DNA of 64,000 nucleotides from Caulobacter sp. 73W (lineage in GTDB: Bacteria > Pseudomonadota > Alphaproteobacteria > Caulobacterales > Caulobacteraceae), in assembly GCF_041021955.1 (NCBI RefSeq), contig NZ_CP158375.1, forward strand, positions 2,232,001 through 2,296,000, given 5' to 3'. The notes below the pieces were generated by a model that worked only from the letters and a program-made list of their open reading frames with translations, searched no databases and had not been told where the DNA came from. Below are positions 1 to 9,050 of the stretch, piece by piece; the first letter of the stretch is position 1; each line of letters begins with the position of its first letter. The position numbers were made by a program, and so were the translations under genes.

Positions 1-80
1 GCGAGGGCGCGGGCGGTGGCCTCGCCGAGGCCGGAGGCGGCGCCGGTGACGACGGCGGCGATGGTGTTGTCGAGCTTCAT
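1..80 (-). CDS. Short-chain dehydrogenase/reductase, N-terminal fragment
   Basis: Only the first 26 or so codons lie in the window; the rest is off the left edge. The reverse strand reads MKLDNTIAAVVTGAASGLGE and on, which contains the TGxxxGxG dinucleotide-binding motif that opens an SDR Rossmann fold. The ATG is at 78-80. SDR enzymes are NAD(P)-dependent oxidoreductases. The substrate cannot be told from this fragment; the opening resembles 3-hydroxyacyl-CoA dehydrogenase type 2-like SDRs, but that is a weak guess. Confidence 0.7.
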   Translation of the reverse strand, partial: MKLDNTIAAVVTGAASGLGEATARAL

Positions 81-146
81 GGACGTCTTCCCATTCCAGG
101 CGTTCTAATGGACCGTTCGAGCGGCTTTGGAGGAACCCATACAAAG

Positions 147-548
147 ATGAGCGCGCAAGCCAAGCCGTCACCCGACGTCAACCAGGCGTTGGATCCGTCA
201 AAAGCGCTGGTTCCGGCCGTCGTGCGCGTGAACGAGCAGCGCGTGGCCCGGGGCTTCTGGCCCAAGATCGCCCGCACCGCCGGAAAGATTCCCTTCGCCG
301 CCGACGCCTTGGCGGTGTTCTGGGCGGCCCGTGATCCAGCCACCCCGAAAAAGGCCAAGGCCCTTATGCTGGCCGGGTTGGCCTATTTCGTCCTGCCCAC
401 CGACGCCATTCCCGACATCCTGGCCGGGGTCGGCTTCACCGACGACGCCGCGGTGATGGCGGCCATGATCGCCCTGGTCGGCCGCCACCTGAAGGCCAGC
501 CACAAGCAGGCCGCCCGCGAGTGGCTGGAGAAGAAGGGCCAGGGCTAG
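147..548 (+). CDS. DUF1232 (YkvA-type) small membrane protein
   Basis: About 133 residues. The C-terminal half carries the DUF1232 pattern: a hydrophobic helix followed by LPTDAIPD and GFTDDAAV, as in YkvA-family proteins of unknown function. An in-frame ATG at 108 would add 13 residues, but the GGAGGA at 129-134 lies between the two ATGs and fits the one at 147, so I chose 147. The gene is divergent from the SDR fragment. The role is unknown; the family is probably membrane-associated. Confidence 0.75.
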   Translation: MSAQAKPSPDVNQALDPSKALVPAVVRVNEQRVARGFWPKIARTAGKIPFAADALAVFWAARDPATPKKAKALMLAGLAYFVLPTDAIPDILAGVGFTDDAAVMAAMIALVGRHLKASHKQAAREWLEKKGQG

Positions 549-612
549 CCATCGACCCCTTGTCGCCGAACGGCGTGATGCTAGACCTCGTCAAAACAAG
601 CGGGGGAAACGC

Positions 613-2271
613 ATGAGCATGGCGGCGGACGGCGCCTCGGAAGAGAAGGGCGCTTCCATGCGCACGGTGGTGGCGGCCTCGTCCGCCGGCACGGCCTTCG
701 AGTGGTACGACTTCTTCATCTTCGGGTCGTTGACCCAGGTGATCTCCAAGACCTTCTTCGCCGGCCTGAACGACACGGCGGGCTTCATCGCCGCCCTGGC
801 CCTGTTCGGGACCGGTTTCGCCTTTCGGCCCCTGGGCGCCCTGATCTTCGGGCGCATCGGCGACAAGGCCGGGCGCAAGGGCGCGTTCCTGATCACGGTG
901 TCGATGATGGGCGTGGCGACCTTCGCCATCGGCCTGCTGCCCACCTATGGCCAGGTCGGGGTCGTCGCGCCGATCCTGCTGATCCTGCTGCGCATCGTTC
1001 AGGGCCTGGCCTTGGGCGGCGAGTATGGCGGGGCGGCGATCTATGTGGCCGAGCACGCGCCGTCGAAGCGGCGCGGCTGGGCCACGGCCTGGATCCAAAC
1101 TTCCGCCGCCTTTGGCCTGCTGGGCGCACTGGCGGTGATCCTGATCACCCGCACGACCCTGGGCGAGACGGCGTTCGCGGCCTGGGGCTGGCGCATTCCG
1201 TTCCTGGTCTCGGCCGGCCTGCTGGCGATCTCGATCTTCATGCGCCTGAAGCTGACCGAAAGCCCCAGCTTCCAGAAGCTGAAGGCCGCCGGGGAAGAAA
1301 CCAAGGCCCCCTTCAAGGAAGCCTTCGGCGAGTGGAAGAACCTGAAGCTGGTCCTGCTGGCCTTCTTCTCGATGATGAGCGCCCAAGGCGGCGTCTGGTA
1401 CACCGCCTATTTCTACAGCCAGGTGTTCCTGGAGAAGTTCCTCAAGGTCCCCGCCACGACGGTCAACGCCATGATCATGGTGGTGACCCTGGCCAGCGCG
1501 CCGCTCTACGTCTTCTTCGGCTGGCTGTCGGACAAGGTCGGCCGCAAGTGGGTGATGCTGGGCGGCATGGTCCTGGCGACGGCGCTCTACTTCCCGGGAT
1601 TCCACCTGCTGACCCAGTTCGCCAACCCCGCCATGGCCGAGGCGCAGCAGCGCACGCCGGTGACGGTCACGGCCGATCCCGCCGCCTGCTCCCTGCAGTT
1701 CGATCCGGTGGGCAAGGCGGCGTTCGTCACCTCCTGCGACATCGCCAAGACCGTGCTGGCCAATGGCGGAATCTCCTATGGCAACGAAGCGGCGCCGGCT
1801 GGAACGGTCGCCAGCGTGCGGGTCGGCCAGACCGTCATCGCCTCCGTCGAGGGCGCCGGCCTGTCGCCCGCCGAGCTGAAGGCCGCCAAGGCCGGGGTCG
1901 AGGGCCGGATCAAGGCCGCCCTGGCCGCCGCCGGCTATCCGGCCATCGCGGATCCCGCTCGCATCAACCTTGTCGGGGTGTTCGGGGTGCTGATGCTGTT
2001 CACCGTCGCGGCCACGGCGCTCTACGGCCCCATGGCGGCGGCTCTGGTGGAGCTGTTCCCGACGCGGGTTCGCTACACGGCCCTGTCGCTGCCCTATCAC
2101 ATCGGCACCGGCTGGGTCGGCGGGTTCCTGCCCTTCACCGCCTTCGCCATCGTGGCGGCGAGCGGGAACATCTATGCGGGGCTCTGGTATGGGGTGTTCT
2201 TCACGGTGCTCAGCGCCGTGACGACGTTGTTCTTCCTGCCCGAGACCAATGGACGGCCCCTGGACGACTAA
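613..2271 (+). CDS. MFS transporter, metabolite:H+ symporter (MHS) type
   Basis: 552 residues. The N-terminus has FEWYDFFIFG and, between TM2 and TM3, GRIGDKAGRK, the MFS A-motif; GLALGGEYGGA follows, as in the MHS branch (ProP, KgtP, ShiA relatives), which imports organic acids or osmolytes with protons across the inner membrane. The second half has the repeat motif GWLSDKVGRKW. Between the TM9 region and TM10, roughly residues 340-448, sits a non-hydrophobic, Ala-rich segment with two cysteines, so the protein is about 100 residues longer than the usual 430-450. The SD is GGGGGAAA just before ATG 613. The substrate is unknown. Confidence 0.85.
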   Translation: MSMAADGASEEKGASMRTVVAASSAGTAFEWYDFFIFGSLTQVISKTFFAGLNDTAGFIAALALFGTGFAFRPLGALIFGRIGDKAGRKGAFLITVSMMGVATFAIGLLPTYGQVGVVAPILLILLRIVQGLALGGEYGGAAIYVAEHAPSKRRGWATAWIQTSAAFGLLGALAVILITRTTLGETAFAAWGWRIPFLVSAGLLAISIFMRLKLTESPSFQKLKAAGEETKAPFKEAFGEWKNLKLVLLAFFSMMSAQGGVWYTAYFYSQVFLEKFLKVPATTVNAMIMVVTLASAPLYVFFGWLSDKVGRKWVMLGGMVLATALYFPGFHLLTQFANPAMAEAQQRTPVTVTADPAACSLQFDPVGKAAFVTSCDIAKTVLANGGISYGNEAAPAGTVASVRVGQTVIASVEGAGLSPAELKAAKAGVEGRIKAALAAAGYPAIADPARINLVGVFGVLMLFTVAATALYGPMAAALVELFPTRVRYTALSLPYHIGTGWVGGFLPFTAFAIVAASGNIYAGLWYGVFFTVLSAVTTLFFLPETNGRPLDD

Positions 2272-2274
2272 CGC

Positions 2275-2949
2275 CTAGCGGAACCGGCTGGCGGCGCGGC
2301 CCACGAAGTCCGCCGCCATCACCGCGACCACCGATAGGCCGGCGGAGGCGAGGCAGAGGATCGCCGCCCGGGTCTCGCCGCCGGGCGTCTGCACCGCCGC
2401 ATAGATCGCGGCGGGCAGGGTCAGGGTCTCGCCCGGAATGGCGGCCACGAAGGTGATGGTGGCGCCGAACTCGCCCAGGGCCCGAGCAAAGCCCAGGACG
2501 AGCCCGGCCCCGATGCCCGGCGCCGACAGCGGCAGCAGAATCCGAACGAAACGGGCGAGGGGGCTGGCGCCCAGGGTGCGGGCCGCCTCTTCGACCTCGG
2601 CGTCGATCGCCTCGATCGACAGGCGGATCGGCCGCACCATCAGCGGAAAGGCCATGATGCCGGCGGCCAGGGCGGCGCCGGTCCAGTCGAAGGCGAAGAC
2701 GATCCCGACCTTCTCCAGCGCCGGACCGAGCAGGCCGCGCCGCCCGAACAGCACCAGAAGCACGAAACCCGTCGCCACCGGCGGGATCACCAGCGGCAGG
2801 TGCAGGGCGGCGTCCAGCAGGTTGCGGCCCGGAAAGCGTCCGCGCGCCAGGGTCCAGGCCGCCAGGATCGCCGGCGGCAGGCCGGCGACGGCCGCCACGG
2901 CCGCCACCTTCAGGGACAGGAAAAGGATCGCCAGATCGCCGGGCTCCAT
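2275..2949 (-). CDS. modB: Molybdate ABC transporter permease ModB
   Basis: 224 residues with about five to six membrane helices and the ABC permease EAA loop (EEAARTLGASPL), followed by the ModB-like GEFGATITFVA. It forms the inner-membrane channel for molybdate uptake together with ModA (periplasmic binding protein) and ModC (ATPase). Neither partner is adjacent: an MFS gene lies on one side and the siroheme synthase-like gene on the other. The surrounding Moco genes support molybdate rather than sulfate as substrate. It is convergent with the MFS gene, with only 3 bases between the two stops. Confidence 0.88.
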   Translation of the reverse strand: MEPGDLAILFLSLKVAAVAAVAGLPPAILAAWTLARGRFPGRNLLDAALHLPLVIPPVATGFVLLVLFGRRGLLGPALEKVGIVFAFDWTGAALAAGIMAFPLMVRPIRLSIEAIDAEVEEAARTLGASPLARFVRILLPLSAPGIGAGLVLGFARALGEFGATITFVAAIPGETLTLPAAIYAAVQTPGGETRAAILCLASAGLSVVAVMAADFVGRAASRFR

Positions 2950-2974
2950 CAGCCCGGCGTATCAGGCCGCCCCC

Positions 2975-3868
2975 TCAGGCGCTAGGCGCGGCGAGAAGGA
3001 CCTCGACCTCGACCTTGGCCTTCATCAGGGCGCGCAGGTCGGTCGCGTCCACGGGACCGGTGATGACCCGCGCCACCTGCAGGCCGGAGTTGGCATGGGC
3101 GATCAGGCCTTTGACGTCGATCTCGGCGGGATCGACGCGCTCGGCGTCGCGACGGGCCAGGCCCAGGATCTGCGGGTCGGCGTCCTCGTCGGCGATCAGG
3201 ATGTCGGCCGCCGCCAGGGTGCGGGCGGCGCGCAGGGTCAGCAGGTCGGCGGGGCCGCGGCCGGCGATATAGCGCACCCGGCCCTTCACCTTGCCGCCCA
3301 GGGCCAGGGCCTCGACCAGCTGTTCGCCGGCGGCGTCCATGTCCCCGTCCATGGCCAGCTGGGCGATGGGGCCGGTCAGGATTTCGCGCATGAAGAAGCG
3401 GCGCTTGGTCTGGTCGGGCAGGGCCTTGCGGACCGCGATCTGGTGCAGGTGCAGAAGGGCGGCCACCCGGCCGGCGCCTTCGGGCACCCGGGCCTCGATG
3501 TCGCTGCGCAGCAGGGACGACAGCAGGGGCGCGGCGCCGGCGGTGCCGACGGCGGCCACCACCTCGCCCCGGTCGATCACGGCGGGGGTCTGGAAATCCG
3601 ACAGCTTGGGCTTGTCGACCACATTGATCATCGCCCCGGCGGCCTTGGCGGCTTCGTGGGCGGTCTCGGCGAACAGGTTGTCGCCGGCGATGAACACCAG
3701 GGTCGCGTCCTGATAGGGGGTGCGGGTGAACGCCTCCGGCGCCTCGATGCGCACGACCTGGGCCGGCGAGCCGGCGAACAGGCGCGCCTTGGCCTCAGCC
3801 GCCTCGCCCGTCCCGGCGATGACGATCTTGGCGCCCTTCAGGGGAAAATAAGCGGGAAACGCGTCCAC
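2975..3868 (-). CDS. Siroheme synthase-like protein (precorrin-2 dehydrogenase/ferrochelatase with remnant SUMT domain)
   Basis: 297 residues, GTG start. Residues 1 to about 210 match the N-terminal half of CysG/Met8, which oxidises precorrin-2 with NAD and inserts iron to give siroheme: a glycine-rich NAD site (IVIAGTGEAAEAKARL) and the NVVD motif with the catalytic Asp. Residues about 220-297 resemble only the start of the uroporphyrinogen III methyltransferase domain (GRGPADLLTLRAAR, then ILGLARRDAERV) and stop where a full CysG (about 460 residues) would continue. The position of the CysG phosphoserine (GGTSP) reads GAAP. A separate SUMT must act elsewhere. It is divergent from iorA and may share an operon with modB. 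Confidence 0.75.
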   Translation of the reverse strand: MDAFPAYFPLKGAKIVIAGTGEAAEAKARLFAGSPAQVVRIEAPEAFTRTPYQDATLVFIAGDNLFAETAHEAAKAAGAMINVVDKPKLSDFQTPAVIDRGEVVAAVGTAGAAPLLSSLLRSDIEARVPEGAGRVAALLHLHQIAVRKALPDQTKRRFFMREILTGPIAQLAMDGDMDAAGEQLVEALALGGKVKGRVRYIAGRGPADLLTLRAARTLAAADILIADEDADPQILGLARRDAERVDPAEIDVKGLIAHANSGLQVARVITGPVDATDLRALMKAKVEVEVLLAAPSA

Positions 3869-3989
3869 TTGGGTCTCTCACACACACGCTAGAATCGGCG
3901 CGGCCCCTCACCGCACGGCGACGCTTAGCCGCACATCGTGAATTTTCCACTCGCACTTGAAAACTTATCCGAGCCAAGATGCGCATAGC

Positions 3990-4003
3990 TTGACGTGGAT
4001 CAA
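3990..4003. promoter_or_regulatory. FNR/FixK-like palindrome upstream of iorA
   Basis: TTGACGTGGATCAA matches the FNR/FixK half-site pattern TTGAT-N4-ATCAA at 9 of 10 positions. It lies between the divergent siroheme synthase-like gene and iorA and ends in the iorA Shine-Dalgarno (AAGGAG, 4002-4007). So close to the start codon it would more likely repress iorA or serve the divergent gene than act as a classical activator site. Chance is possible. Confidence 0.25.
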
Positions 4004-4014
4004 GGAGTTGTCTG

Positions 4015-4479
4015 GTGGCGATGACCCTGCAGGTGAACGGACGCGCCATAAGCGTCAAAGCCGACCCTCAAACACCGCTTCTATGGGTCTTGCGGGATGA
4101 ACTGGGCCTGACGGGGACCAAGTTCGGTTGCGGGGTCGCTCAGTGCGGGGCCTGCACGGTCCATGTGGACGGCCAGCCCATGCGGGCCTGCCAGACGCCG
4201 ATCGAGCTGGTCGGCGGCAGCCAGATCACCACCATCGAGGGTCTGGGCGGTTCGCATCCGCTTCAGCACGCCTGGGTCAAGCACGACGTGCCCCAGTGCG
4301 GCTACTGCCAGTCGGGCCAGATCATGAGCGCCGCCGCCCTGCTGGCCCAGACGCCGCAGCCGACGGACGATGACATCGATGCGGTGATGAGCGGCAATAT
4401 CTGTCGCTGCGGGGCCTATCAGCGCATCCGCGAGGCCATCAAGGACGCCGCCGTCGTCGCCGCAACGGCCAAGACCTGA
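4015..4479 (+). CDS. iorA: Isoquinoline 1-oxidoreductase-type alpha subunit, 2Fe-2S
   Basis: 154 residues, the usual size for the small iron-sulfur subunit of xanthine oxidase-family enzymes. The N-terminal plant-type ferredoxin domain has [14 protein letters not shown] with a later Cys (MRACQ). The C-terminal helical domain has CGYCQSGQ and NICRCGAY for the second cluster. It passes electrons from the molybdenum site of IorB to the acceptor. The GTG at 4015 is preferred over the ATG at 4021 because AAGGAG lies 7 bases upstream of the GTG. iorB follows 11 bases downstream. The actual substrate (an N-heterocycle or an aldehyde) is not known. Confidence 0.9.
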   Translation: MAMTLQVNGRAISVKADPQTPLLWVLRDELGLTGTKFGCGVAQCGACTVHVDGQPMRACQTPIELVGGSQITTIEGLGGSHPLQHAWVKHDVPQCGYCQSGQIMSAAALLAQTPQPTDDDIDAVMSGNICRCGAYQRIREAIKDAAVVAATAKT

Positions 4480-4490
4480 GGGAGGGCGCG

Positions 4491-6677
4491 ATGAACAAGA
4501 TCGTGAAGCCCTCGGCCCTGACCGGCGCCACCCGCCGCGAGGTGGTGATCGGCGCGGCCCTGGCGGGCGGTGCGCTGACCGTCGGCGCCTGTTCGCCGGC
4601 CGACATCATGTCCCTGGGGACCAGCAACGACTTCGGGGCTTTCGGGCCGTTCCTGAAGATCGCGCCCGATGGGGCGGTGACCGTCATCTCCAAGCACATC
4701 GAGTTCGGCCAGGGAAACCACGCCGGCCTCGCCGCCATCCTGGCCGAGGAGCTGGACGCCGACTGGTCCAAGGTGCGGGTGGAGCAGGCCGCCGCCAACA
4801 CCAAGGTCTACATGAACACCGGGATGGGCGCGCAGGGGACCGGCGGCTCTTCGGCCATCGCCAATTCCTGGGAGCAGCTGCGCAAGGTCGGGGCCGGCGC
4901 ACGGGCCATGTTCGTTCAGGCGGCGGCCGCCAAGTGGTCTGTTCCGGCCGCCGAGATTTCCGTGAAGGATAGCGTGGTGAGCCACGCGGGCAGCGGCCGC
5001 TCGGCCGCCTTTGGCGAGCTGTTGGCCGACGCGGCCAAGGTTCCGCCCCCGGAAAACCCGACGCTCAAGGACCCCAAGACCTTCACCCTGGTCGGCACCG
5101 ATCGGGTCCGCCGCAAGGATGCGGTTCTGAAAAGCACCGGCCAGGCCCGCTTCACCCAGGACGTGCGCCTGCCGGAGATGCTGGTCGCGGTGGTCGCCCA
5201 CCCGCCGCGCTTCGGCGCGACGCCGCAGAACTTCGACGCCGACAAAGCCAAGGCGGTCGCGGGGGTCATAGACGTCTTTTCGGTGAAGTCGGGCGTGGCG
5301 GTGGTGGCCGACAGCACCTGGGCCGCCTTGCAGGGGCGCGACGCCCTGAGCGTCACCTGGGACGAGAGCAAGGCCGAGAAACGCGGCTCCGACGCCCTGG
5401 CGCAGACTTTCCGCGACATCGCCGCCGGCAAGGACGCGCAGATCAAGTGGCAGGCGTTCGACAGCAAGGGGACCGTGGGCGACCTGTCGGGGGCGGACGT
5501 GCTGACCGTGGGCTACGACTTTCCCTATCTCGCCCACGCCACCATGGAGCCGATGAACTGCGTGGCCCAGGTGAAGGGGCGCAAGGTCAAGCTGACCTTC
5601 GGGTCTCAGTTCCCGACCCTGGACCAGCTCAACACCGCCAAGATCGTCGGGACGCTGCCCGGCTCGGTGGAGATCGAGACGCTCTATGCCGGGGGCTCCT
5701 TCGGACGGCGCTGCAATTTCCAGTCGGACTACGTCGCCGAGTGCGTGCGCATCGCCAAGAAGACCGGCGGCCGGCCGGTGAAGCTGGTCTGGACGCGCGA
5801 GGACGACCAGCGGGCGGGCTATTACCGCCCCCTGACCCATCACGCCGTCTCCGTACGAGTGGACAAGGACGGCTATCCCGTCGCCTGGCGCCACCGCATC
5901 GTCACCCAGTCGATCATGAAAGGCTCGCCCATGGGCGGCGGCGACGGTCCCGAGCCGCCGGCGGTCGAGGGGGCCCAAGGCTCGCCCTATCTGAAGGCTA
6001 CGCCCGCCGTGGACGCCCAGGTCGCCATGCCGGAAGTCGGCGTGCCGGTCCTTTGGTGGCGTTCGGTGGGGGCGACCCACACGGCCTACGCCATGGAGCA
6101 CACCATCGACCAACTGGCGCGCAAGGCGGGCAAGGATCCCGCCGACTATCGCCGCGCCCTCTATCAGAAGGCCGGGTCGAAGCGGCATCTGGCGGTGCTC
6201 AACCTGCTGGTGGAGCGGTCGGGCTGGAAAAGCCCGGCTCCCGAGGGATGGGTGCGCGGCCTCGCCGTCCATGAAAGCTTCGGCTCGGTGGTCGGACAGG
6301 TCGCCGACGTCCAATTGATCGAGGGCCAGCCGCCCAAGGTCGGCCGCGTGGTGACGGTCATCGACTGCGGCACGGCCATTTCGCCGGACCAGATCGCCGC
6401 CCAGATGGAAGGCGGCACCTGCTATGGCCTGTCCGGGGCGATGTACGGCCAGATCACCCTGATCGATGGCGTGGTCCAGGAGACCAACTTCGACACCTAT
6501 CGCGTCCTGCGGATGAACGAGGCGCCGAGGGTCGAGACGCATATCCTGCCGTCCGCCGGCGCGCCGTCGGGCGTGGGTGAACCCGGAACGCCGGTGATCG
6601 GCCCGGCCGTGGCCAACGCCATCCTGGCCGCCACGGGCCAGGCGACGCTCAGCCAGCCCTTCGTGCGGCCCGTCTAG
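4491..6677 (+). CDS. iorB: Isoquinoline 1-oxidoreductase-type beta subunit, molybdopterin-binding
   Basis: 728 residues, the molybdenum hydroxylase subunit paired with IorA. The N-terminus has a twin-arginine leader ([15 protein letters not shown]) ending in VGAC, which could be a lipobox, so the enzyme is probably exported folded and may be lipid-anchored. The xanthine oxidase fold follows: two aldehyde oxidase/xanthine dehydrogenase segments, AGGSFGRRC for cofactor binding, and near the C-terminus [17 protein letters not shown] with the conserved catalytic Glu. Members of this branch carry the cytosine dinucleotide form of Moco, which fits the convergent mocA-type gene and the nearby xdhC-like gene. 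Its stop overlaps that of the convergent mocA (CTAG, 6674-6677). Confidence 0.9.
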   Translation: MNKIVKPSALTGATRREVVIGAALAGGALTVGACSPADIMSLGTSNDFGAFGPFLKIAPDGAVTVISKHIEFGQGNHAGLAAILAEELDADWSKVRVEQAAANTKVYMNTGMGAQGTGGSSAIANSWEQLRKVGAGARAMFVQAAAAKWSVPAAEISVKDSVVSHAGSGRSAAFGELLADAAKVPPPENPTLKDPKTFTLVGTDRVRRKDAVLKSTGQARFTQDVRLPEMLVAVVAHPPRFGATPQNFDADKAKAVAGVIDVFSVKSGVAVVADSTWAALQGRDALSVTWDESKAEKRGSDALAQTFRDIAAGKDAQIKWQAFDSKGTVGDLSGADVLTVGYDFPYLAHATMEPMNCVAQVKGRKVKLTFGSQFPTLDQLNTAKIVGTLPGSVEIETLYAGGSFGRRCNFQSDYVAECVRIAKKTGGRPVKLVWTREDDQRAGYYRPLTHHAVSVRVDKDGYPVAWRHRIVTQSIMKGSPMGGGDGPEPPAVEGAQGSPYLKATPAVDAQVAMPEVGVPVLWWRSVGATHTAYAMEHTIDQLARKAGKDPADYRRALYQKAGSKRHLAVLNLLVERSGWKSPAPEGWVRGLAVHESFGSVVGQVADVQLIEGQPPKVGRVVTVIDCGTAISPDQIAAQMEGGTCYGLSGAMYGQITLIDGVVQETNFDTYRVLRMNEAPRVETHILPSAGAPSGVGEPGTPVIGPAVANAILAATGQATLSQPFVRPV

Positions 6678-7261
6678 GCCTGGTGGGGAAGGTCCACGTC
6701 GAACAGGACGCCCTCGTCCTCGGTGGGCAGCAGGGTGAGCCGGTCGCCGAGGGCGTCGAGTACGGCGCGGGCGCCCTGGTCTCCGCTGACGCCGCGAAGT
6801 TCGTCGAACAGGCCCGCCGACAGGACCGCCGGATGCCCGCGCCGGCCGTTGCAGATCGGGGCGGCGGCGAGCGCGCCCTGATCGACCGCTTCGGCCAGGG
6901 GATCGAGCAGGTCGTGGGGAATGCGCGGCATGTCGCCCAGGAAGACGAAGGCGGCGCGGCAATCGCCGGCGGCCTGCAGGCCCGCGCGCAGGGAAGCCGA
7001 CATGCCCTCGGCGTGATCAGGGGCGTAGACGAGGGTGAGGCGGCGGGATTCGCCCCAGCGGCGGGCGAAGGCCAGGGCGGCTTCCTCCACACGGTCGTCG
7101 GCGCCCAGCACCACGGTGACGCAACGGGCAGGCGCGGCGAAGGCTGCGGCCAGGGCGCCCTCGATCAAGGGCGCGCCCCCGAAATCGGACACCAGCTTGC
7201 CGCCGCCGAACCGGCTGCCGGACCCGGCCGCCAGCACGATCGCCTCGAAACTCCTGCGCAT
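6674..7261 (-). CDS. mocA: Molybdenum cofactor cytidylyltransferase-like NTP transferase (MocA/MobA family)
   Basis: 195 residues with an opening nucleotide-binding loop [13 protein letters not shown], then [10 protein letters not shown] and FLGDMPRIP (the conserved metal/nucleotide loop), and a GRRGHP segment. This fits the MobA-like fold that joins CMP or GMP to molybdopterin. I favour the cytidylyl enzyme because the adjacent IorAB type uses the cytosine dinucleotide cofactor; the sequence alone does not separate CTP from GTP use with certainty. The gene ends head-on with iorB and is divergent from moaA, 54 bases away. Confidence 0.8.
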   Translation of the reverse strand: MRRSFEAIVLAAGSGSRFGGGKLVSDFGGAPLIEGALAAAFAAPARCVTVVLGADDRVEEAALAFARRWGESRRLTLVYAPDHAEGMSASLRAGLQAAGDCRAAFVFLGDMPRIPHDLLDPLAEAVDQGALAAAPICNGRRGHPAVLSAGLFDELRGVSGDQGARAVLDALGDRLTLLPTEDEGVLFDVDLPHQA

Positions 7262-7315
7262 GTTCGCGCCCCTGTAACCGTGGCCCCAGACAGCCTATGT
7301 TGGCCGACTGCAGCC

Positions 7316-8359
7316 ATGACGCCTTTCGACGCCACGCCTTCCCTGTTCCGCCGGCCGAGCCCTGACCAGGGCCTGGTGGACGGATTCGGCCGCCGGGTGA
7401 CCTATCTGCGGGTCTCGGTGACCGATCGGTGCGACCTGCGGTGCACCTATTGCATGGCGGAGCATATGACGTTCCTGCCCAGATCCGAAGTTCTCGGCCT
7501 GGATGAACTGGACCGGCTGACCTCGACCTTCATTGATCTGGGGGTGCGAAAGGTGCGGCTGACGGGTGGCGAACCGCTGGTGCGCAAGGGCGTGATGGAC
7601 CTGGTCGCGGCGCTGTCGCGGCATATCCGCTCAGGGGCGCTGGACGAGCTGACCCTGACCACCAACGGCACCCAGCTGGCGCGTCATGCCGATGATCTGG
7701 CCCGATATGGCGTGGGGCGGATCAATGTGTCGCTCGACACGCTAGACCCACAGCTTTTCCGCCGCCTGACCCGGGGCGGCGACCTGGCTCAGGTGATGGC
7801 GGGCCTGGAGGCGGCGAAGGCGGCGGGTCTGAAGATCAAGATCAACGCGGTGGCCCTGGCCGACGACAACGCCGCCGAGCTGCCGGACCTGATCACCTGG
7901 GCGCACAGCCAGGGGTTCGACATGACCCTGATCGAGACCATGCCCATGGGCGAGGTCGAGGCCGACCGCACCGACCAGTTCCTGCCCCTGTCGCGGGTGC
8001 GTGAGCAGCTGTCGGCCTTCTGGACGCTGGAGGAGCTGCCGCTGAACACCGGCGGCCCGGCCCGCTATGTCCGCGTGGCCGAGACGGGCGGGCGGCTGGG
8101 CTTCATCACGCCCCTGACCCACAACTTCTGCGAGGCCTGCAATCGCGTGCGTCTGACCTGCACCGGGGTGCTGCACACCTGTCTGGGGCGCGAGGACGCC
8201 GCCGATCTGCGCGCCGTGGTGCGCGGCGGGGCCGATGACGGGGCGCTGCGGGCGGCGATCCTGACGGCCGTGACGGGCAAGCCGCGGGGGCACGACTTCC
8301 GCATCGATCGTGGCGCGGCGCCGGCCGTCTCCCGGCACATGTCGATGACGGGCGGCTGA
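7316..8359 (+). CDS. moaA: GTP 3',8-cyclase MoaA
   Basis: 347 residues. A radical-SAM enzyme that starts molybdopterin synthesis by converting GTP to 3',8-cyclo-GTP. The SAM cluster is [11 protein letters not shown]; the SAM-binding GGEP motif is [11 protein letters not shown]. The C-terminal second 4Fe-4S cluster is in [16 protein letters not shown] with the third Cys in HTCLG, and the protein ends in the conserved Gly-Gly. The ATG at 7316 gives the family's normal length; a much longer upstream reading frame is the shadow of mocA. It overlaps moaD by one base (TGATG), so the two are translationally coupled. Confidence 0.96.
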   Translation: MTPFDATPSLFRRPSPDQGLVDGFGRRVTYLRVSVTDRCDLRCTYCMAEHMTFLPRSEVLGLDELDRLTSTFIDLGVRKVRLTGGEPLVRKGVMDLVAALSRHIRSGALDELTLTTNGTQLARHADDLARYGVGRINVSLDTLDPQLFRRLTRGGDLAQVMAGLEAAKAAGLKIKINAVALADDNAAELPDLITWAHSQGFDMTLIETMPMGEVEADRTDQFLPLSRVREQLSAFWTLEELPLNTGGPARYVRVAETGGRLGFITPLTHNFCEACNRVRLTCTGVLHTCLGREDAADLRAVVRGGADDGALRAAILTAVTGKPRGHDFRIDRGAAPAVSRHMSMTGG

Positions 8360-8601
8360 TGCGGGTCCTGTTGTTCGGGCGTCTGGGCGATGTGGCCGGC
8401 TGGCGCGAGCGCGTGCTGGAGGCGCCGCCCGTTGATCTGGCGGCCCTGCGCGCGGGGCTGTCGGCCGAGGATCCGCGCCTGGGCGAGGCCCTGGACGGCC
8501 CCGGCGTGCAGGCGGCGGTGGACCAGGTGCTTGTCCGAGGCTCGATGTCGTTGCACGGCGTGGCCGAGGTCGCCTTTCTTCCTCCCATGAGCGGCGGATG
8601 A
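8359..8601 (+). CDS. moaD: Molybdopterin synthase small subunit MoaD
   Basis: 80 residues with a ubiquitin-like sequence starting [14 protein letters not shown] and ending in Gly-Gly, the terminus that is adenylated and thiocarboxylated before sulfur transfer to cyclic pyranopterin phosphate. Its stop overlaps the moaE start by four bases (ATGA), as expected for a subunit made with MoaE in equal amounts. Sequence identity to any one family member cannot be judged here, but size, terminus and position agree. Confidence 0.93.
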   Translation: MRVLLFGRLGDVAGWRERVLEAPPVDLAALRAGLSAEDPRLGEALDGPGVQAAVDQVLVRGSMSLHGVAEVAFLPPMSGG

Positions 8602-9041
8602 TCGTTCTGCAGACCGAATCCCTGGATGTCGGGGCCCTGACGGCGGCGTTCTGCGCCGATCGCAGCGAGACCGGCGCGGTGGCCACCTTCATCGGCCTGG
8701 CCCGCGCCGAGGGCGGGGCGACCCGCGTGCTGGAGCTGGAGGCCTATCCCGGCTTCACCGAAAAGGAGATCGGGCGGATGGTCGATGAGGCGCGGACGCG
8801 CTTTGGCCTGCACGACGTGACGGTGATTCACCGCATCGGCCCCGTCGCGCCCGGCGAGGCGGTGGTCTTCGTGGCCACGGCCGCCGTCCATCGGCGCGAG
8901 GCGTTGCAGGCCTGCGATCAGCTGATGGACTATCTAAAGAGCCGCGCCCCGTTCTGGAAGAAGGAGCACGGCCCCGACGGCGCCCGCTGGATCGAGCCGA
9001 CGGGCAAGGATCTGGCTGACGCCGGGCGCTGGGACCAGTAG
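8598..9041 (+). CDS. moaE: Molybdopterin synthase catalytic subunit MoaE
   Basis: 147 residues. Contains TGAVATFIGLAR, the RIGPVAPGE segment, the HRREAL helix and APFWKKE with the active-site lysines, all typical of MoaE. With MoaD it inserts two sulfurs into precursor Z to make molybdopterin in the cytoplasm. Translation is coupled to moaD by the ATGA overlap; moaB starts 9 bases after its stop. Confidence 0.95.
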   Translation: MIVLQTESLDVGALTAAFCADRSETGAVATFIGLARAEGGATRVLELEAYPGFTEKEIGRMVDEARTRFGLHDVTVIHRIGPVAPGEAVVFVATAAVHRREALQACDQLMDYLKSRAPFWKKEHGPDGARWIEPTGKDLADAGRWDQ

Positions 9042-9050
9042 GACGAGGTC

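Noticed and set aside
436..2100. Open frame of 554 codons on the minus strand opposite the MHS transporter
   Set aside because: No domain and a composition typical of antisense frames in GC-rich DNA.
4419..6962. Open frame of 847 codons on the minus strand across iorA-iorB
   Set aside because: It is the GC-rich shadow of iorB, with an Arg/Gly/His-rich translation lacking any domain.
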